DNA from: an uncultured Paraburkholderia sp.
GTDB lineage: Bacteria > Pseudomonadota > Gammaproteobacteria > Burkholderiales > Burkholderiaceae
NCBI GenBank assembly: GCA_940746715.1
Contig: CALNWN010000002.1
Location: forward strand, 248,001 to 312,000
Length of the DNA: 64,000 bases
Reading direction: 5' to 3'
A program made the translations under genes and the position numbers. Below are positions 1 to 9,491 of this stretch, in pieces. Each line of letters opens with the position of its first letter. Position 1 is the first letter of the stretch. The notes below the pieces were generated by a model. That model worked only from the letters and a program-made list of their open reading frames with translations. It was not told the DNA's origin and searched no databases.

Positions 1-73
1 AAAGCGTTCAGAAAGCACGACTCTCTTACTATTCGCCTTCACAAAACCAACATGATGTTTTCTGGAGGAAGAC

Positions 74-1162
74 GTGCACATCTCTCTGAAACTTCTCGCC
101 GGCGCTGTCGCGCTCGCCGCAAACGCTGCATGGGCGGCCTTTCCGGCCGGTTATCCGGGCGATTATCAGGCCACCGTCGACGGGGCGAAAAAGGAAGGCA
201 AGCTGATCGTCTACTCGGTGACGGACACCGCCCTCGTGCGCCCGCTCATTAAGGACTTTGAAAGCCTGTATGGCATCAAGGTCGAGTACAACGACATGAA
301 CAGCACCGAGCTCTACAACCGCTATATCAGCGAAAACGCGGCGAGCAGCACGAGTGCCGACGTGTTGTGGAGTTCGGCCATGGACCTGCAGGTGAAGCTC
401 GTCAACGACGGCCTGATGGCGAGCTACGAGTCGCCGGAAGCCAAACAGTTGCCGCAGTGGGCGCAGTACTAGAAGCAGGCCTATGGCACGACCTATGAAC
501 CGCTCGCGATCGTCTACAACAAGCGTCTCGTGCCCGCGGGCGAAGTGCCGCAAACGCGCGCCGACCTCATCAAGCTGCTGCAGGCCAAACCGGATCAGTT
601 CAAAGGCAAGGTCACGACTTACGACATCGAGAAGTCCGGCGTCGGCTTCAACTATCTGACGCAGGACGCGCGCGTGAACCCGCAGGTCACGTGGGATCTG
701 GTCAAGGCGATGGGCGCTACCGGCCCGAAACTGCAGTCCAGCACCGGCGCGATGATGGAGCGCATTTCGTCGGGCGAGAACCTGATCGGCTATAACATTC
801 TCGGCTCGTACGCGCTCACCAAGGCCAGGAAAGATCCGTCCATTGGCTACGTCTATCCGAAGGACTACACACTCGTGGTGAGCCGCCTCGTCGCCATTTC
901 GAAGAAGGCAAAGAGCCCGAACGCCGCCAGGCTGTGGGTCGACTACCTGCTGTCGCAGCGCGGCCAGACGTTGCTCGCGAATCAGGCGAGCCTCTTCTCG
1001 ATCCGCGCGGACGTGGAAGGCGAAACGTCCATGGCCGGTCTCACGAAGCAACTCGGCGACTCGTTAAAGCCGATCCCGATCGGCTCGGGCCTGCTGGTCT
1101 ATCTCGACCAGTCGAAGCGCCTCGAATTCCTCAAGCAATGGCAACAGTCGATCAAGCGCTAG
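74..1162 (+). pseudogene. ABC transporter periplasmic binding protein, interrupted by an amber codon
   Basis: The frame reads as an iron(III)/aminoethylphosphonate-type periplasmic binding protein: a signal peptide (hydrophobic LLAGAVALAANAAWA), then the mature start with GKLIVYSVTD, YGIKVEYNDMNS and a C-terminal half ending QQSIKR. Start is GTG at 74, preceded by GGAGGA at 64-69. A TAG at 470-472 splits the frame; reading resumes in exactly the same frame, giving QY-stop-KQAYGTTYEP, so one substitution (a Trp, Gln or Lys codon would fit) explains it. The following permease/ATPase remnant completes the importer operon. Family assignment is good; substrate is not determinable. Confidence 0.8.
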
Positions 1163-1288
1163 ACGCGTCACGTCTGAGATAAAGGCTCGCGCCTGATCCA
1201 CGCGTTCGCGCCGCCGCGCGCGAACGTCTCCGCGTTCCGTTGAACACACCTGTCGATATGCGGCTTTCAGCGCCGCAGGGGGACACTC

Positions 1289-2294
1289 ATGCTTTTCACT
1301 AGCGCAACTGGGCCTCGCGACGCCGCGCCGCTCGCGGCAGACGGCGGCTCCATCGGCGCGTTGCCGCACGGCCGTCTGCAACCGCTGGCGGGGCTGCTGC
1401 GCTGGCTCGTCGTCGCGGTGCTGACCGTCGCGGTGGCGCTGCCGCTCGGCTTCATCCTGTTCCAGAGCGTGCTCAATGCGCCGTTCTTCGACGCCAACCG
1501 CACGCTCGGCCTCGCCGGCTTCGAATTCATTTTCAGCGACCCGGACTTCTGGTCCGCGCTGAAGAACTCGTTCGTGATCGCGGGCGGCATGCTGTTCATT
1601 TCCATTCCGCTCGGCGGCATTCTCGCGTTCCTGATGGTGCGCACCGACCTGCCCGGCCGCCGCTGGCTCGAGCCGTTGCTGCTCACGCTCGTCTACAACC
1701 CGCCGGTGATTCTGCTGGACGAACCGCTTTCGAACCTCGACGCCAAGCTGCGCGAGGAAGCGCGCGTGGCTGCGCGAACTGATCGTGTCGCTCGGGCTGT
1801 CGGCGCTTTGCGTGACGCACGACCAGACCGAGGCGATGGCGATGTCCGACCGCATCCTGCTGCTGCGCAACGGCCGCATCGAACAGGAAGGCACGCCCGC
1901 GGAACTGTACGGCGCGCCGCGCTCGCTCTACACCGCCGAGTTCATGGGCAGCAATAACCGCATCGACGCGCGGGTGGCCGCAGTGGACGGCGAGCGCGTG
2001 ATGCTCGCCGGCGAGGGCTGGCAATTGCAGGCGCAAGCGCGCGAGGCGCTCACGGCCGGCCAGCAGGCGCAAGCCGTGATCCGCCTCGAGCGCGTACAGG
2101 TCGCCGACGGTCCGGGCGCGAACCGCCTCGAAGCGAATCTGATCACGTCGATGTACCTCGGCGACCGCTGGGAATACCTGTTTCATTGCGGCGAGCTGCG
2201 CCTGCGCGCATTCGGCAATGTGCCGCGCGCCGCCGGGCGCCACTGGATCGAATTTCCGGCGAACGACTGCTGGGCGTTCGCTCAGGCGAGCTGA
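1289..2294 (+). pseudogene. ABC permease N-terminus fused by deletion to ABC ATPase C-terminus
   Basis: Residues 1 to about 136 are the start of an inner-membrane ABC permease (TM segments around LVVAVLTVAVALPLGFILF and NSFVIAGGMLFISIPLGG, then VRTDLPGRRWLEP). At about 1690-1700 the text switches in frame to an ABC ATPase at the Walker B region ([18 protein letters not shown]). At about 1768 a frameshift, best explained by loss of two bases of a GT repeat before TGG, moves to the frame carrying SLGLSALCVTHDQTEAMAMS and a TOBE-type C-terminal domain ending at 2294. Walker A, the signature motif and the rest of the permease are missing, so a deletion of more than 1 kb is inferred. It follows the broken binding protein. 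Confidence 0.85.
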
Positions 2295-2377
2295 CACGTC
2301 CTGCACTGCGGAGCGCCGCCGCGGCCATTTGCACTCTCACCCACCGAAGTAAAAAAAGCAGCTACAGGAGACTGTTG

Positions 2378-2758
2378 ATGAAGTTGAGCATCAAGAAAAC
2401 TACCCTCGGCGTGACCTGCGCCGGCCTCGCCGGTTTCGCCGGTCTCACGACAGGCGCGCATGCGCAGTCGAGCGTGACCTTGTACGGCATCGTCGATGCG
2501 GGCGTCGAATATGTGAACCATGCGGGCGCGGGCGGCAGCGCCACGCGTCTCGTGTCCGGCGGCAAGAACACGTCGCGCTGTGGTCTGCGCGGCGTCGAAG
2601 ATCTGGGCGGCGGATTGAAAGCCGTGTTCCAGCTGGAAAGCGGCATCAATATCGCAAACGGCCAGTTCGACGACGGCCCCGGTGCGATCTTCGACTCGGC
2701 GCGATCCGCAATGGACTGGAGCCAGCGCGTTTCCTCGACGGGGTCCGCGGGATCGTGA
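2378..2758 (+). pseudogene. Porin, N-terminal fragment
   Basis: ATG at 2378 with AGGAG at 2366-2370. The product starts with a signal peptide ending GAHAQSSVTLYG, followed by typical trimeric porin first strands (IVDAGVEYVNHAG, LRGVEDLGGGLKAVFQLESG). Homology stops near 2700 (GAIFDSA), about 107 residues into a protein that normally has 350-390. Beyond that the frame only reads through the opposite strand of a lactonase fragment until a chance stop. The rest of the porin was removed by the deletion that created the junction near 2700. Confidence 0.85.
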
Positions 2759-2944
2759 TTCGCCTCAACGTGCACGAGTTTCTTCACGTCGATGCCGCCC
2801 GCTTCGCCGAGCAGGTCATCGAGCAGATAGTCGTGCCTGAGATCGCGCGCGTCGCCGACGAACGACACGCCGGGGTTTTCGAGCCACGGATAGCGGATGC
2901 GTTTTCAGATCCCACAAGTGGATATGCGAATCGACAACCTGCAT
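2700..2944 (-). pseudogene. Amidohydrolase-family sugar lactonase, N-terminal fragment
   Basis: ATG at 2944 (RBS GGAGG just upstream on the minus strand) begins MQVVDSHIHLWDLKTH, the DxHxH metal-binding opening of COG3618 lactonases such as L-rhamnono-1,4-lactonase and L-fuconolactonase. A one-base shift at about 2900 moves to RYPWLENPGVSFVGDARD, continuing through KLVHVEANHDPADPVEETRW to about 2703, where it meets the truncated porin. About 80 of roughly 280 residues remain. With mutarotase, dehydrogenase, dehydratase and a 2-keto-3-deoxy-acid dehydrogenase following, it was probably the lactonase that opens L-rhamnono-lactone. The exact sugar is inferred from context. Confidence 0.75.
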
Positions 2945-2987
2945 GCAGTGCCTCCGTCGTTTCGAGCGTGTGAAGCGTGACAATCAG

Positions 2988-3311
2988 TTAGTTGAGCGAA
3001 CTCAGTCGGAAAACCTCTTCCAGCGGTTGCTGCAGCGGCGTGTGATCCGCAGCGGTGTGCATGATGTCGGCCATGTAATCCCACCATTTGCGCATGACGT
3101 CGAGTTGAGGGAGCGCGTCCATCGTGTGATGCGTGGTGCGCGTGAGCACGGCGAACAGGTGGTCGGTGCCGGGATCGAAGAAGATGCGGTACTCGCGCAC
3201 GCCGGCGTTGTGCAATGCGTCAACCAGTTCCGGCCAGATTTGGGCATGACGGCGCTCGTATTCCTCGCGCATGCCGGGGTTGAGCACCATCCGGAAAGCG
3301 ATTGTCTCCAT
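2988..3311 (-). CDS. rhaM: L-rhamnose mutarotase
   Basis: A complete 107-residue protein of the RhaM family (typical length about 104), a cytosolic enzyme that interconverts the alpha and beta anomers of L-rhamnose. Visible family signatures are RMVLNPGMREEYERRHAQIW at the N-terminus, the central EYRIFFDPGTDHLFAVL and the aromatic KWWDYMADIM segment. It sits between the lactonase remnant and a divergent LysR gene, with dehydrogenase and rhamnonate dehydratase genes beyond, matching an L-rhamnose catabolic cluster. It appears intact. L-fucose mutarotase is the alternative, but the neighbouring dehydratase favours rhamnose. Confidence 0.85.
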   Translation of the reverse strand: METIAFRMVLNPGMREEYERRHAQIWPELVDALHNAGVREYRIFFDPGTDHLFAVLTRTTHHTMDALPQLDVMRKWWDYMADIMHTAADHTPLQQPLEEVFRLSSLN

Positions 3312-3373
3312 TGCGGCTTTCTCTTCGCTGTCTCTTCGTTATGGCGCTTTCGCGGCGAAGCACCTGCAAAGAC

Positions 3374-3417
3374 TATAATTCCTGCGTCGATAGCATCTCA
3401 ATCCGTGTTTGGGATTG
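3374..3417 (+). promoter_or_regulatory. Candidate promoter and operator between rhaM and the LysR gene
   Basis: A TATAAT hexamer at 3374-3379 is a plausible -10 box for the rightward LysR gene (ATG 3449), although no good -35 is visible 17 bases upstream. Downstream, at 3399-3417, is a perfect six-base inverted repeat CAATCC/GGATTG with a seven-base spacer. Its place between divergent genes suggests a regulator site, but no second copy was found. Confidence 0.4.
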
Positions 3418-3448
3418 GGCGATCCACAAACCGAATCGCACCGGCACC

Positions 3449-4442
3449 ATGAGCCAACTCTCAGCAACCGTCGCACTCGTCAATCGGCTCAAGTTCAAAT
3501 ACCTCGCGCTGCTCGTTGCGCTCGACGACGCACGCAATCTCCATCAGGCCGCCGAAGCCGTCAACGTCGCGCAGCCGAGCGCGAGCCGCATGCTCGGCGA
3601 CATCGAGGAAGCGTTCGGCTTTCTGCTGTTCGAGCGCAACGCGCGCGGCATGACGCCTACGCCGCTTGGCGTCGTCACGCTGGCCTATGCGCGGCGAGCG
3701 CTTGCCGAACTGACGCGTTTCGCCGAAGACCTGGAGGTCAAGCGCCGCGACGGCCACGGTCAATTGACGGTCGGCGCGATCATGGGCGCCGCGCCCGATC
3801 TGCTGGCCATGGCCGTCGCCGCGCTGAAGACCGAAAGCCCGCTGCTGAACGTGCGCATACTCGGCGAAACCAGCGACCAGGTCGTGCAGTTGCTGCATCG
3901 CCGCGAAGTCGATCTCGCGCTTGGACGCCTGACAAGTCCCTTGCAGCACAACGACTTCAGTTTCGAGCAGCTCGCGCGCGAGACCTTGCTGCTCGTGGTG
4001 CGCTCGGTGCATCCGCTCGCGAGCCGCGCGCATCACGTTGCGTGAACTGATCGACTGGCCGTGGGTGGCGCAGCCCGTAAGCAGTCCGGCGCGCGTGCTG
4101 TTCGAGGACGAGCTCGCGCGGGCGGGGCTCGCCACGCCGGTCAACCTGACCGAATGCGCGTCGATCTTCGCGACGCTGCAGTTGCTCGAAAACTACGACG
4201 CGGTCGCCATGCTGCTGGAGTCCGTGGTGCGCGATCACGTGCGCGGCAAGCTCCTCGTCGCCTTGCCGCTTGAAATCGGCAAGAGCCTCGCGGGTTTCGG
4301 CATTCTCACGCGCAAGGAAGAACCGCTCGCGGAGCCGGCGCTGCGCTTCATCGAACTGCTGCGCGGCTTCTCGCGGCGTCTTGCCCGCGACGACGCCGCC
4401 GCATCCCCCGAAACCGCGAACACTTCCGCGCCGGTTAGCTGA
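3449..4442 (+). pseudogene. LysR-family transcriptional regulator, frameshifted
   Basis: ATG at 3449 opens a typical LysR protein with a winged-helix domain (KYLALLVALDDARNLHQAAE, NVAQPSASRMLGDIEEAFG, LFERNARGMTPTPLG) and an effector-binding domain (GQLTVGAIMGAAPDLL). After VRSVHPLASR at about 4025 a one-base shift moves to a second frame (ITLRELIDWPWVAQP) that continues to the stop at 4442. Together the parts give about 330 residues, a normal length. It is divergent from rhaM and probably regulated the rhamnose cluster. As written it would lose the last third of the effector domain. Confidence 0.8.
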
Positions 4443-4457
4443 GCTCGGCATCGCGCG

Positions 4458-5239
4458 TCATTGCAGATTGACGAACAGACCACCGTCGACGAGCAACGCC
4501 GCGCCCGTCACATAGCGCGCACGGTCGGACGCGAGAAACACCACGCATTCGGCAACGTCCTCAGGGCGGCCGAGGCGCCCGAGCGGAATGCGCTTTTCGA
4601 AGTAGGCTTTCTTCGCTTCGTCGGCGAGATCTTCGGCGTTCAGGTTCGTCGCGATCGTGCCCGGCATGACCGAATTGCAGCGGATGCCGTACGGCCCCAA
4701 TGCGACCGCGCACGACTGCATGAGCGAATGAACGCCCGCTTTGGTCGGCGTATAGTGCGTCTGCATGCCGCCGCCTACCAAAGCGCTGATCGAACTCGTC
4801 GCGACGATGGCGCCGCCCGTGCCTTGCGCTTTCATTTGCTGCGCAGCAGCTTGCGTGACGTAGAACGCGCCGTTCAGATTGACGGCGACTGTCGATTCCA
4901 GCACGTCTGCGGGCATGTCGAGAAACGCATGGAACGGACAGATGCCGGCGTTGCTTGCCAGCACGTCGACTTTGCCGAACGCTTCAACGGTCTGCCGCAC
5001 CAGCTGCTGCCCGGTTTCGCGCTCGGCCACGTTGCCCTCATCGCGATGACGCGCCGCCCGAGTGCCTCGATCTCTTCGACCACTTCGGCGACGGCGGAAC
5101 GGCGCCCATACGATGCGTCGTTATCGCTCCAGTAGTTGATCGCGACGTCGGCACCTTCCGTTGCGCACGCAACGGCTATGGCGCGCCCGATGCCGCTCGA
5201 GCCGCCGGTGACGATCACCACCTTGTCCTTGAGCAGCAC
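4458..5239 (-). pseudogene. SDR dehydrogenase, probable L-rhamnose 1-dehydrogenase, frameshifted
   Basis: The N-terminal part (MLLKDKVVIVTGGSSGIGRA, then a region containing INYWSDNDASYGRR) carries the Rossmann TGxxxGIG motif; near 5030 the frame shifts by one base to the part containing LASNAGICPFHAF, the catalytic Tyr-Lys in HYTPTKAGVHS and RYVTGAALLVDGG. Combined length is about 260 residues, normal for a classical SDR. In this family and context it would oxidise L-rhamnose to L-rhamnono-lactone with NAD(P)+, the first committed step. It lies 50 bases downstream of the dehydratase on the same strand. Substrate assignment rests on neighbours. Confidence 0.75.
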
Positions 5240-5289
5240 GAAATTCTCCTTTCAGTAGACCCGCAATACGGCCGGATGCGCTGCGTCGA

Positions 5290-6468
5290 TCAACGCGGAT
5301 AAGGCCGCACCAGCGCGCATTCCGGATTGAGCCGCACGCCGAAGCCCGGCGTGTCCGGCACCTTCATGCGTCCATTCACGGGTACCGGTTCGTCGAGCAG
5401 CAGCGGCGTGAACATCGGCACGACCTCGTCCGCCTTGGGCGCCATCATGAGGAACTCGGAGAACGGCGAGTTATGACGCGTGACGACGAAGTGATAGCTA
5501 TACACCGACGAGCCGTGCGGCACGACCATCACGTTATGCGCATCCGCGAGCGCCGAAATCTTGATGAGCTCCGTGATGCCGCCGCACCAGCCCACATCGG
5601 GCTGAATCAGGTCGCAGCATTGCATGTCGAGCAGCATGCGGAAACCCCAACGCGTCGCCTCATGTTCGCCCGTGGACACCATCATGCCGCGCGGCACGTT
5701 GCGGCGCAGTTCGGCGTAACCCCAGTAGTCGTCGGGCGGCAGGCACTCTTCTATCCATTTGAGCCCGTACTCGTGCGCGGCTTGCGCGAGGCGCGTCGCA
5801 TACGGCACGTCGAGGCTCATCCAGCAGTCGTACATCAGCCAGAAATCGTCCCCAACGCGGCTGCGCATGTCGGCGAGTTTCTCGAGGTTGAGCTTCAGTC
5901 CCGCTTCGCCTTCTGCCGGGCCATGCTGCAACGGCAGCTTCCCGCCGATAAAACCCATCTCCTTCGCGAGATCCGGACGCGCGCCGGTCGCATAGAACAC
6001 GAGCTCGTCGCGCACCGGTCCGCCCAATAGCTGATACACCGGTTCCTTGCGCACCTTCGCGAGCAGGTCCCACAACGCGAGATCGACGCCCGAAATCGTA
6101 TTGAGCACCACGCCCTTGCGCCCGTAGTAAAGCGTGGAGTAATACATCTGATCCCACATCTTCTCGATGTCGGTCACGAGCTGGCCTTCGAGAAAACGCG
6201 CCAGATGTTTCTCGACGATGAACGCGCCGATCTCGCCGCCCGTCGTCACCGCGAAGCCGACCGTGCCGTCGCTCGCCTCGATTTCGACGACGAGCGTGCC
6301 CAGCACATTGATGCCGAACGACTGCCTGCTCTGGCGATACTCGGGGTAACGCGCCATCGGCGTCGAGATATGATCGTCGATCCAGTGTCCGCCGGGTTGG
6401 TCGTGATAGTCTGCTCCGCCGCCGCGGACGATGAAGGCACGCACGTGTCGGATAGTGGGCATGGCCAT
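5290..6468 (-). CDS. rhmD: L-rhamnonate dehydratase
   Basis: A full-length 392-residue enolase-superfamily enzyme dehydrating L-rhamnonate to 2-keto-3-deoxy-L-rhamnonate. Conserved elements are [18 protein letters not shown] at residues 16-33, the Mg2+ ligands Asp214 ([10 protein letters not shown]), Glu240 ([11 protein letters not shown]) and Glu268 ([12 protein letters not shown]), and His318 in [13 protein letters not shown], the catalytic base position. I choose the first Met at 6468; a second Met two codons on is equally possible. It appears intact and is the strongest evidence that this cluster degrades L-rhamnose rather than L-fucose. Followed by the SDR and preceded by an MFS transporter on the same strand, probably one operon. 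Confidence 0.92.
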   Translation of the reverse strand: MAMPTIRHVRAFIVRGGGADYHDQPGGHWIDDHISTPMARYPEYRQSRQSFGINVLGTLVVEIEASDGTVGFAVTTGGEIGAFIVEKHLARFLEGQLVTDIEKMWDQMYYSTLYYGRKGVVLNTISGVDLALWDLLAKVRKEPVYQLLGGPVRDELVFYATGARPDLAKEMGFIGGKLPLQHGPAEGEAGLKLNLEKLADMRSRVGDDFWLMYDCWMSLDVPYATRLAQAAHEYGLKWIEECLPPDDYWGYAELRRNVPRGMMVSTGEHEATRWGFRMLLDMQCCDLIQPDVGWCGGITELIKISALADAHNVMVVPHGSSVYSYHFVVTRHNSPFSEFLMMAPKADEVVPMFTPLLLDEPVPVNGRMKVPDTPGFGVRLNPECALVRPYPR

Positions 6469-6517
6469 GAGAGAGAGGCTCCGTGGAGGGACGTCGAACG
6501 TGTCGCCGGCAATGCGC

Positions 6518-7828
6518 CTAGCGGGTGCGATGCAGCAAGTCGTGAATTGAGCCGGGCGCTTTCGCGCCGTCGCCGCGCAACAGCGTGCCGATCAACAGCG
6601 CGGCGAGCACGACCAGTCCCGCCGATGTCGAGGAAAACGCGCGCTCCGCGGCAGTGCGCAAACTGGGCGCGATGAAACCGCCCAGACTGCCGAGCGAATT
6701 GATCAGCGCGATGCCGCCCGCAGCCGCCGCACCGGTCAGCAGGCGCGTCGGGAAGGTCCAGAAAAGCGGCTGTGCAGCAATGAAACCGCTTGCGGCGCAA
6801 CACAGCGCGATGAGCCCGATGGCCGGACTGGGCGCGAGTCCCGACACGCCAATGCCCAGCCCTGCGAGGACCAGCAGCGCGGACGCCCAGCGGCGGTGCG
6901 CGCCCGTTCGGTCGGCGCGGCGCGGCACATACCAGGTCACGGCGAGCGCGCAGATCCACGGCAACGCAGCGACGAGCCCGACATGAAAGCCCACCGTCGT
7001 ACCAAGCAAGGCGGCGACCTGTTGCGGCAAATAGAAGATCACGCCATACACGCTCATCTGGATCAGCAGATAGATCAACGAGAGCAACAGCACGCGCCGG
7101 TCCACCAGCGCGGCGAGAATGCGATGCGGTCCATGCGCCGAGGCTGCGCGCGCGTCGTCGTCGAGCGCCGCGCGCAGGGTCGTGCGTTCTTCGGCCGCGA
7201 GCCAGCGCGCGTCTTCGGGACGATTGTCGAGATACCAGAACGCCCACACGCCGACCAGCGAAGCGAGCACGCCTTCGACGAGAAAGAGCCACTGCCAGCC
7301 CGCAAGGCCGAGCGCGCCATTCAGCTCGAGGAGCGACCCCGACAGCGGACTGCCGAAAATGAACGCCAGCGGCGCGCCGAAATAGAACATGCCGACGGCG
7401 CGGGCACGCGCACGCTGAGGGAACCAGTGCGTGAGGTAATAGATAACGCCGGGAAAAAATCCGGCTTCGGCGACACCCAGCAAAAAGCGCAGCGTGTAAA
7501 ACGTCGTTGCAGTGTGCGCGAGACTCATGGCCGCCGACACGAGCCCCCACGTCACCATGATGCGGCACATCCACGCTCGCGCGCCGACGCGATGCAACAG
7601 CAGATTGCTTGGCACTTCGAACAATGCATAGCCGACGAAGAAAACGCCCGCGCCAAAAGCAAATGCCGCGCTCGAGAGACCCGTGTCGTGCTGCAGCGCT
7701 TTCTGCGCGAAGCCGATGTTTGCCCGGTCGAGAAACGCTAGCACATACATCAACAGCAGGAACGGCAACAGCCGGCGCATTACCTTGCTGTTGATCGCTT
7801 CGAGCGAAGCGCTTGCATGCGGGTCCAT
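6518..7828 (-). CDS. MFS transporter, anion:cation symporter type, probable rhamnose or rhamnonate importer
   Basis: A complete 436-residue major facilitator protein with about 12 hydrophobic segments. It has the family opening [20 protein letters not shown], the motif region [20 protein letters not shown] and [17 protein letters not shown], typical of the ACS group (RhmT, ExuT, phthalate and tartrate carriers). It lies 49 bases upstream of rhmD on the same strand, so uptake of L-rhamnose or L-rhamnonate is inferred. It ends in TAG, showing that amber is used as a normal stop here. It appears intact. Confidence 0.85.
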   Translation of the reverse strand: MDPHASASLEAINSKVMRRLLPFLLLMYVLAFLDRANIGFAQKALQHDTGLSSAAFAFGAGVFFVGYALFEVPSNLLLHRVGARAWMCRIMVTWGLVSAAMSLAHTATTFYTLRFLLGVAEAGFFPGVIYYLTHWFPQRARARAVGMFYFGAPLAFIFGSPLSGSLLELNGALGLAGWQWLFLVEGVLASLVGVWAFWYLDNRPEDARWLAAEERTTLRAALDDDARAASAHGPHRILAALVDRRVLLLSLIYLLIQMSVYGVIFYLPQQVAALLGTTVGFHVGLVAALPWICALAVTWYVPRRADRTGAHRRWASALLVLAGLGIGVSGLAPSPAIGLIALCCAASGFIAAQPLFWTFPTRLLTGAAAAGGIALINSLGSLGGFIAPSLRTAAERAFSSTSAGLVVLAALLIGTLLRGDGAKAPGSIHDLLHRTR

Positions 7829-7953
7829 GTCGTCTCCTTCGCGCAGTCCGCTGCGGCGGCTTCGCGGTTCTCGTGTGAAGTGCGGCCTGCAGGCTTCGCG
7901 GCGCGACGTGCCTTGTCACGCCGCTACGCGTCTCGACTCGCGCGCGGCTTGGC

Positions 7954-8706
7954 TCAATAAGTGGCGCGGCCGCCCGACAGGTCGAATACCGAGCCAGTAC
8001 TGAACGCGCAATCCTCGGAGGCGAGCCAGAGAATCAGCGAGGCCACTTCTTCAGGCAGCAGGAAGCGGTTCATCGGAATCTTCGAAAGCATGCAGTCGAT
8101 GTGCTGCTGCGACATCGAATCGAAGATCTCCGTCTTGGCGGCGGGGGGCGTGACCGCGTTGACGAGAATGTTCTTCGTCGCCAGTTCCTTGCCGAGGGAT
8201 TTCGTGAGGCCGATGAGCCCCGCCTTGGACGCGCTGTAGTGCGAGGCGTTCGGATTGCCCTCCTTGCCGGCCACCGACGCGATATTGACGATCCGCCCAT
8301 AGCCCTGCTTCAGCATCTGCGGGACGACCGCGCGGCACGTGAGATACGGGCCGATCAGATTGACGTCGATGACGCGGCGCCACACCTCTGGCTCCAGCTC
8401 CCACGTGGTGCCGTTGCCGCCGGTGATGCCCGCGGAATTGATCAGTACGTCGATTGCGCCGTGGTCGAGCACAGTCTGCGAGACGGCATGGGCGACTGCC
8501 GCTTCCTGCGTGAGTTCGACGGTGACCGCCGTCACTTTGCCCAGTTCGCCGAGCTCGCGCTGGCTGCGCGCGAGGCGCTCCGCGTCGATGTCCCAGAGCG
8601 CGACCGACGCGCCCGAGCTGAGCGCCCGCTGAGCGACTGCGTAGCCGATGCCGCGCGCGCCGCCGGTAATGGCGACCACGCGTCCTTCCAGGTCGATTCG
8701 GTTCAT
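7954..8706 (-). CDS. SDR dehydrogenase, probable 2-keto-3-deoxy-L-rhamnonate 4-dehydrogenase
   Basis: An intact 250-residue classical SDR: nucleotide-binding TGGARGIGYAV at residues 14-24, NSAGITGGNG, Ser in VNIASVAGKEG, and the catalytic Tyr-Lys in HYSASKAGL. It ends with VFDLSGGRATY. In Burkholderia clusters holding L-rhamnonate dehydratase, an SDR of this kind oxidises 2-keto-3-deoxy-L-rhamnonate (LRA5) or the L-fuconate equivalent to the 2,4-diketo acid, which a FAH-family hydrolase then cleaves to pyruvate and L-lactate. No such hydrolase is in the window. Its position as first gene of the leftward operon supports the assignment. Confidence 0.75.
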   Translation of the reverse strand: MNRIDLEGRVVAITGGARGIGYAVAQRALSSGASVALWDIDAERLARSQRELGELGKVTAVTVELTQEAAVAHAVSQTVLDHGAIDVLINSAGITGGNGTTWELEPEVWRRVIDVNLIGPYLTCRAVVPQMLKQGYGRIVNIASVAGKEGNPNASHYSASKAGLIGLTKSLGKELATKNILVNAVTPPAAKTEIFDSMSQQHIDCMLSKIPMNRFLLPEEVASLILWLASEDCAFSTGSVFDLSGGRATY

Positions 8707-8944
8707 TCGTGTCTCCAGCGTCCGGGTTTTCGTGTTTGGGCTTCACGCCAATATACGGGCCGCGCGATGCCGCAACAATCCGAGAATCGGAAAGGTCGAT
8801 AACAAAAGCGGATCGCGAGACGTGGGACGCAGGGAGACATCCAATGGCTGGAAAACGGAGGGATTGCCGCTAGCGGCGATTGTGCGACTCACTAGCCGTG
8901 GTGCATGGCGAGGCTGGGTGCAGCCGCGCTTGCGCGATGCGAGC

Positions 8945-9289
8945 TCAAATCGCGTCCTGACACAGGGCCATCATGCGCTGAACCATCGTGCTGGCTTCAT
9001 TCAGCTCCATTTCGCTCGTAAAGAGCGCCTGCACGTTCGACAGGCGCACTGCCACGCCCGCATTCATCAGATCTTGGCTGGCGATCTTCAACGCAGGTTG
9101 ACCGATTTGCACGCGTTCCAGCCAATGCATGCGCATGCTGTTCCTAGCGAGCCACTGGCGGCAACACTGGACGACGTGATCCACACGCCATTCCGCGCTG
9201 AGCGCATAGGACGCCGCCGCGATTGCCACGAGAAAGCACAGCAGCTCGGCGCGCGCGGCTGAGGGCTGTTTTGGGTCAGCTTTTTTCAT
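8945..9289 (-). CDS. Hypothetical protein, 114 residues
   Basis: A short open frame starting MKKADPKQPSAARAELL with one hydrophobic stretch (LCFLVAIAAASYAL) near residues 17-30 and two or three Cys residues. A C-terminal segment (TSEMELNEASTMVQRMMALC) looks amphipathic. I do not recognise a family. It stands alone between the rhamnose cluster and a LysR gene, with 238 gene-free bases to its right-hand neighbour SDR. Codon use (GC at third positions) is compatible with a real gene, but small size leaves doubt. Confidence 0.45.
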   Translation of the reverse strand: MKKADPKQPSAARAELLCFLVAIAAASYALSAEWRVDHVVQCCRQWLARNSMRMHWLERVQIGQPALKIASQDLMNAGVAVRLSNVQALFTSEMELNEASTMVQRMMALCQDAI

Positions 9290-9491
9290 TCGCTTGTGTG
9301 TTGACGGGGTTTTTCACGGGGCACCGGACGGGTGGCCGGGCTTCAGGCAGTTTAGTCGGCAACCGACGCGCACCGCATCGACACGTGCCAGTTGGGTCCG
9401 ACAAACAGCCTGCCCCGGAGTTCAACGAGTCGCCGAGCTCAGGGTTCGTGGAACGCCCTGACGTGCTCGCGCCCGGCCGTGAAGCGTCGTC

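Noticed and set aside
6246..7919. A 557-codon minus-strand frame overlapping the MFS gene
   Set aside because: It is the +1 shadow of the MFS transporter and rhmD reading frames and has the Arg/Ser-rich composition of shadows.
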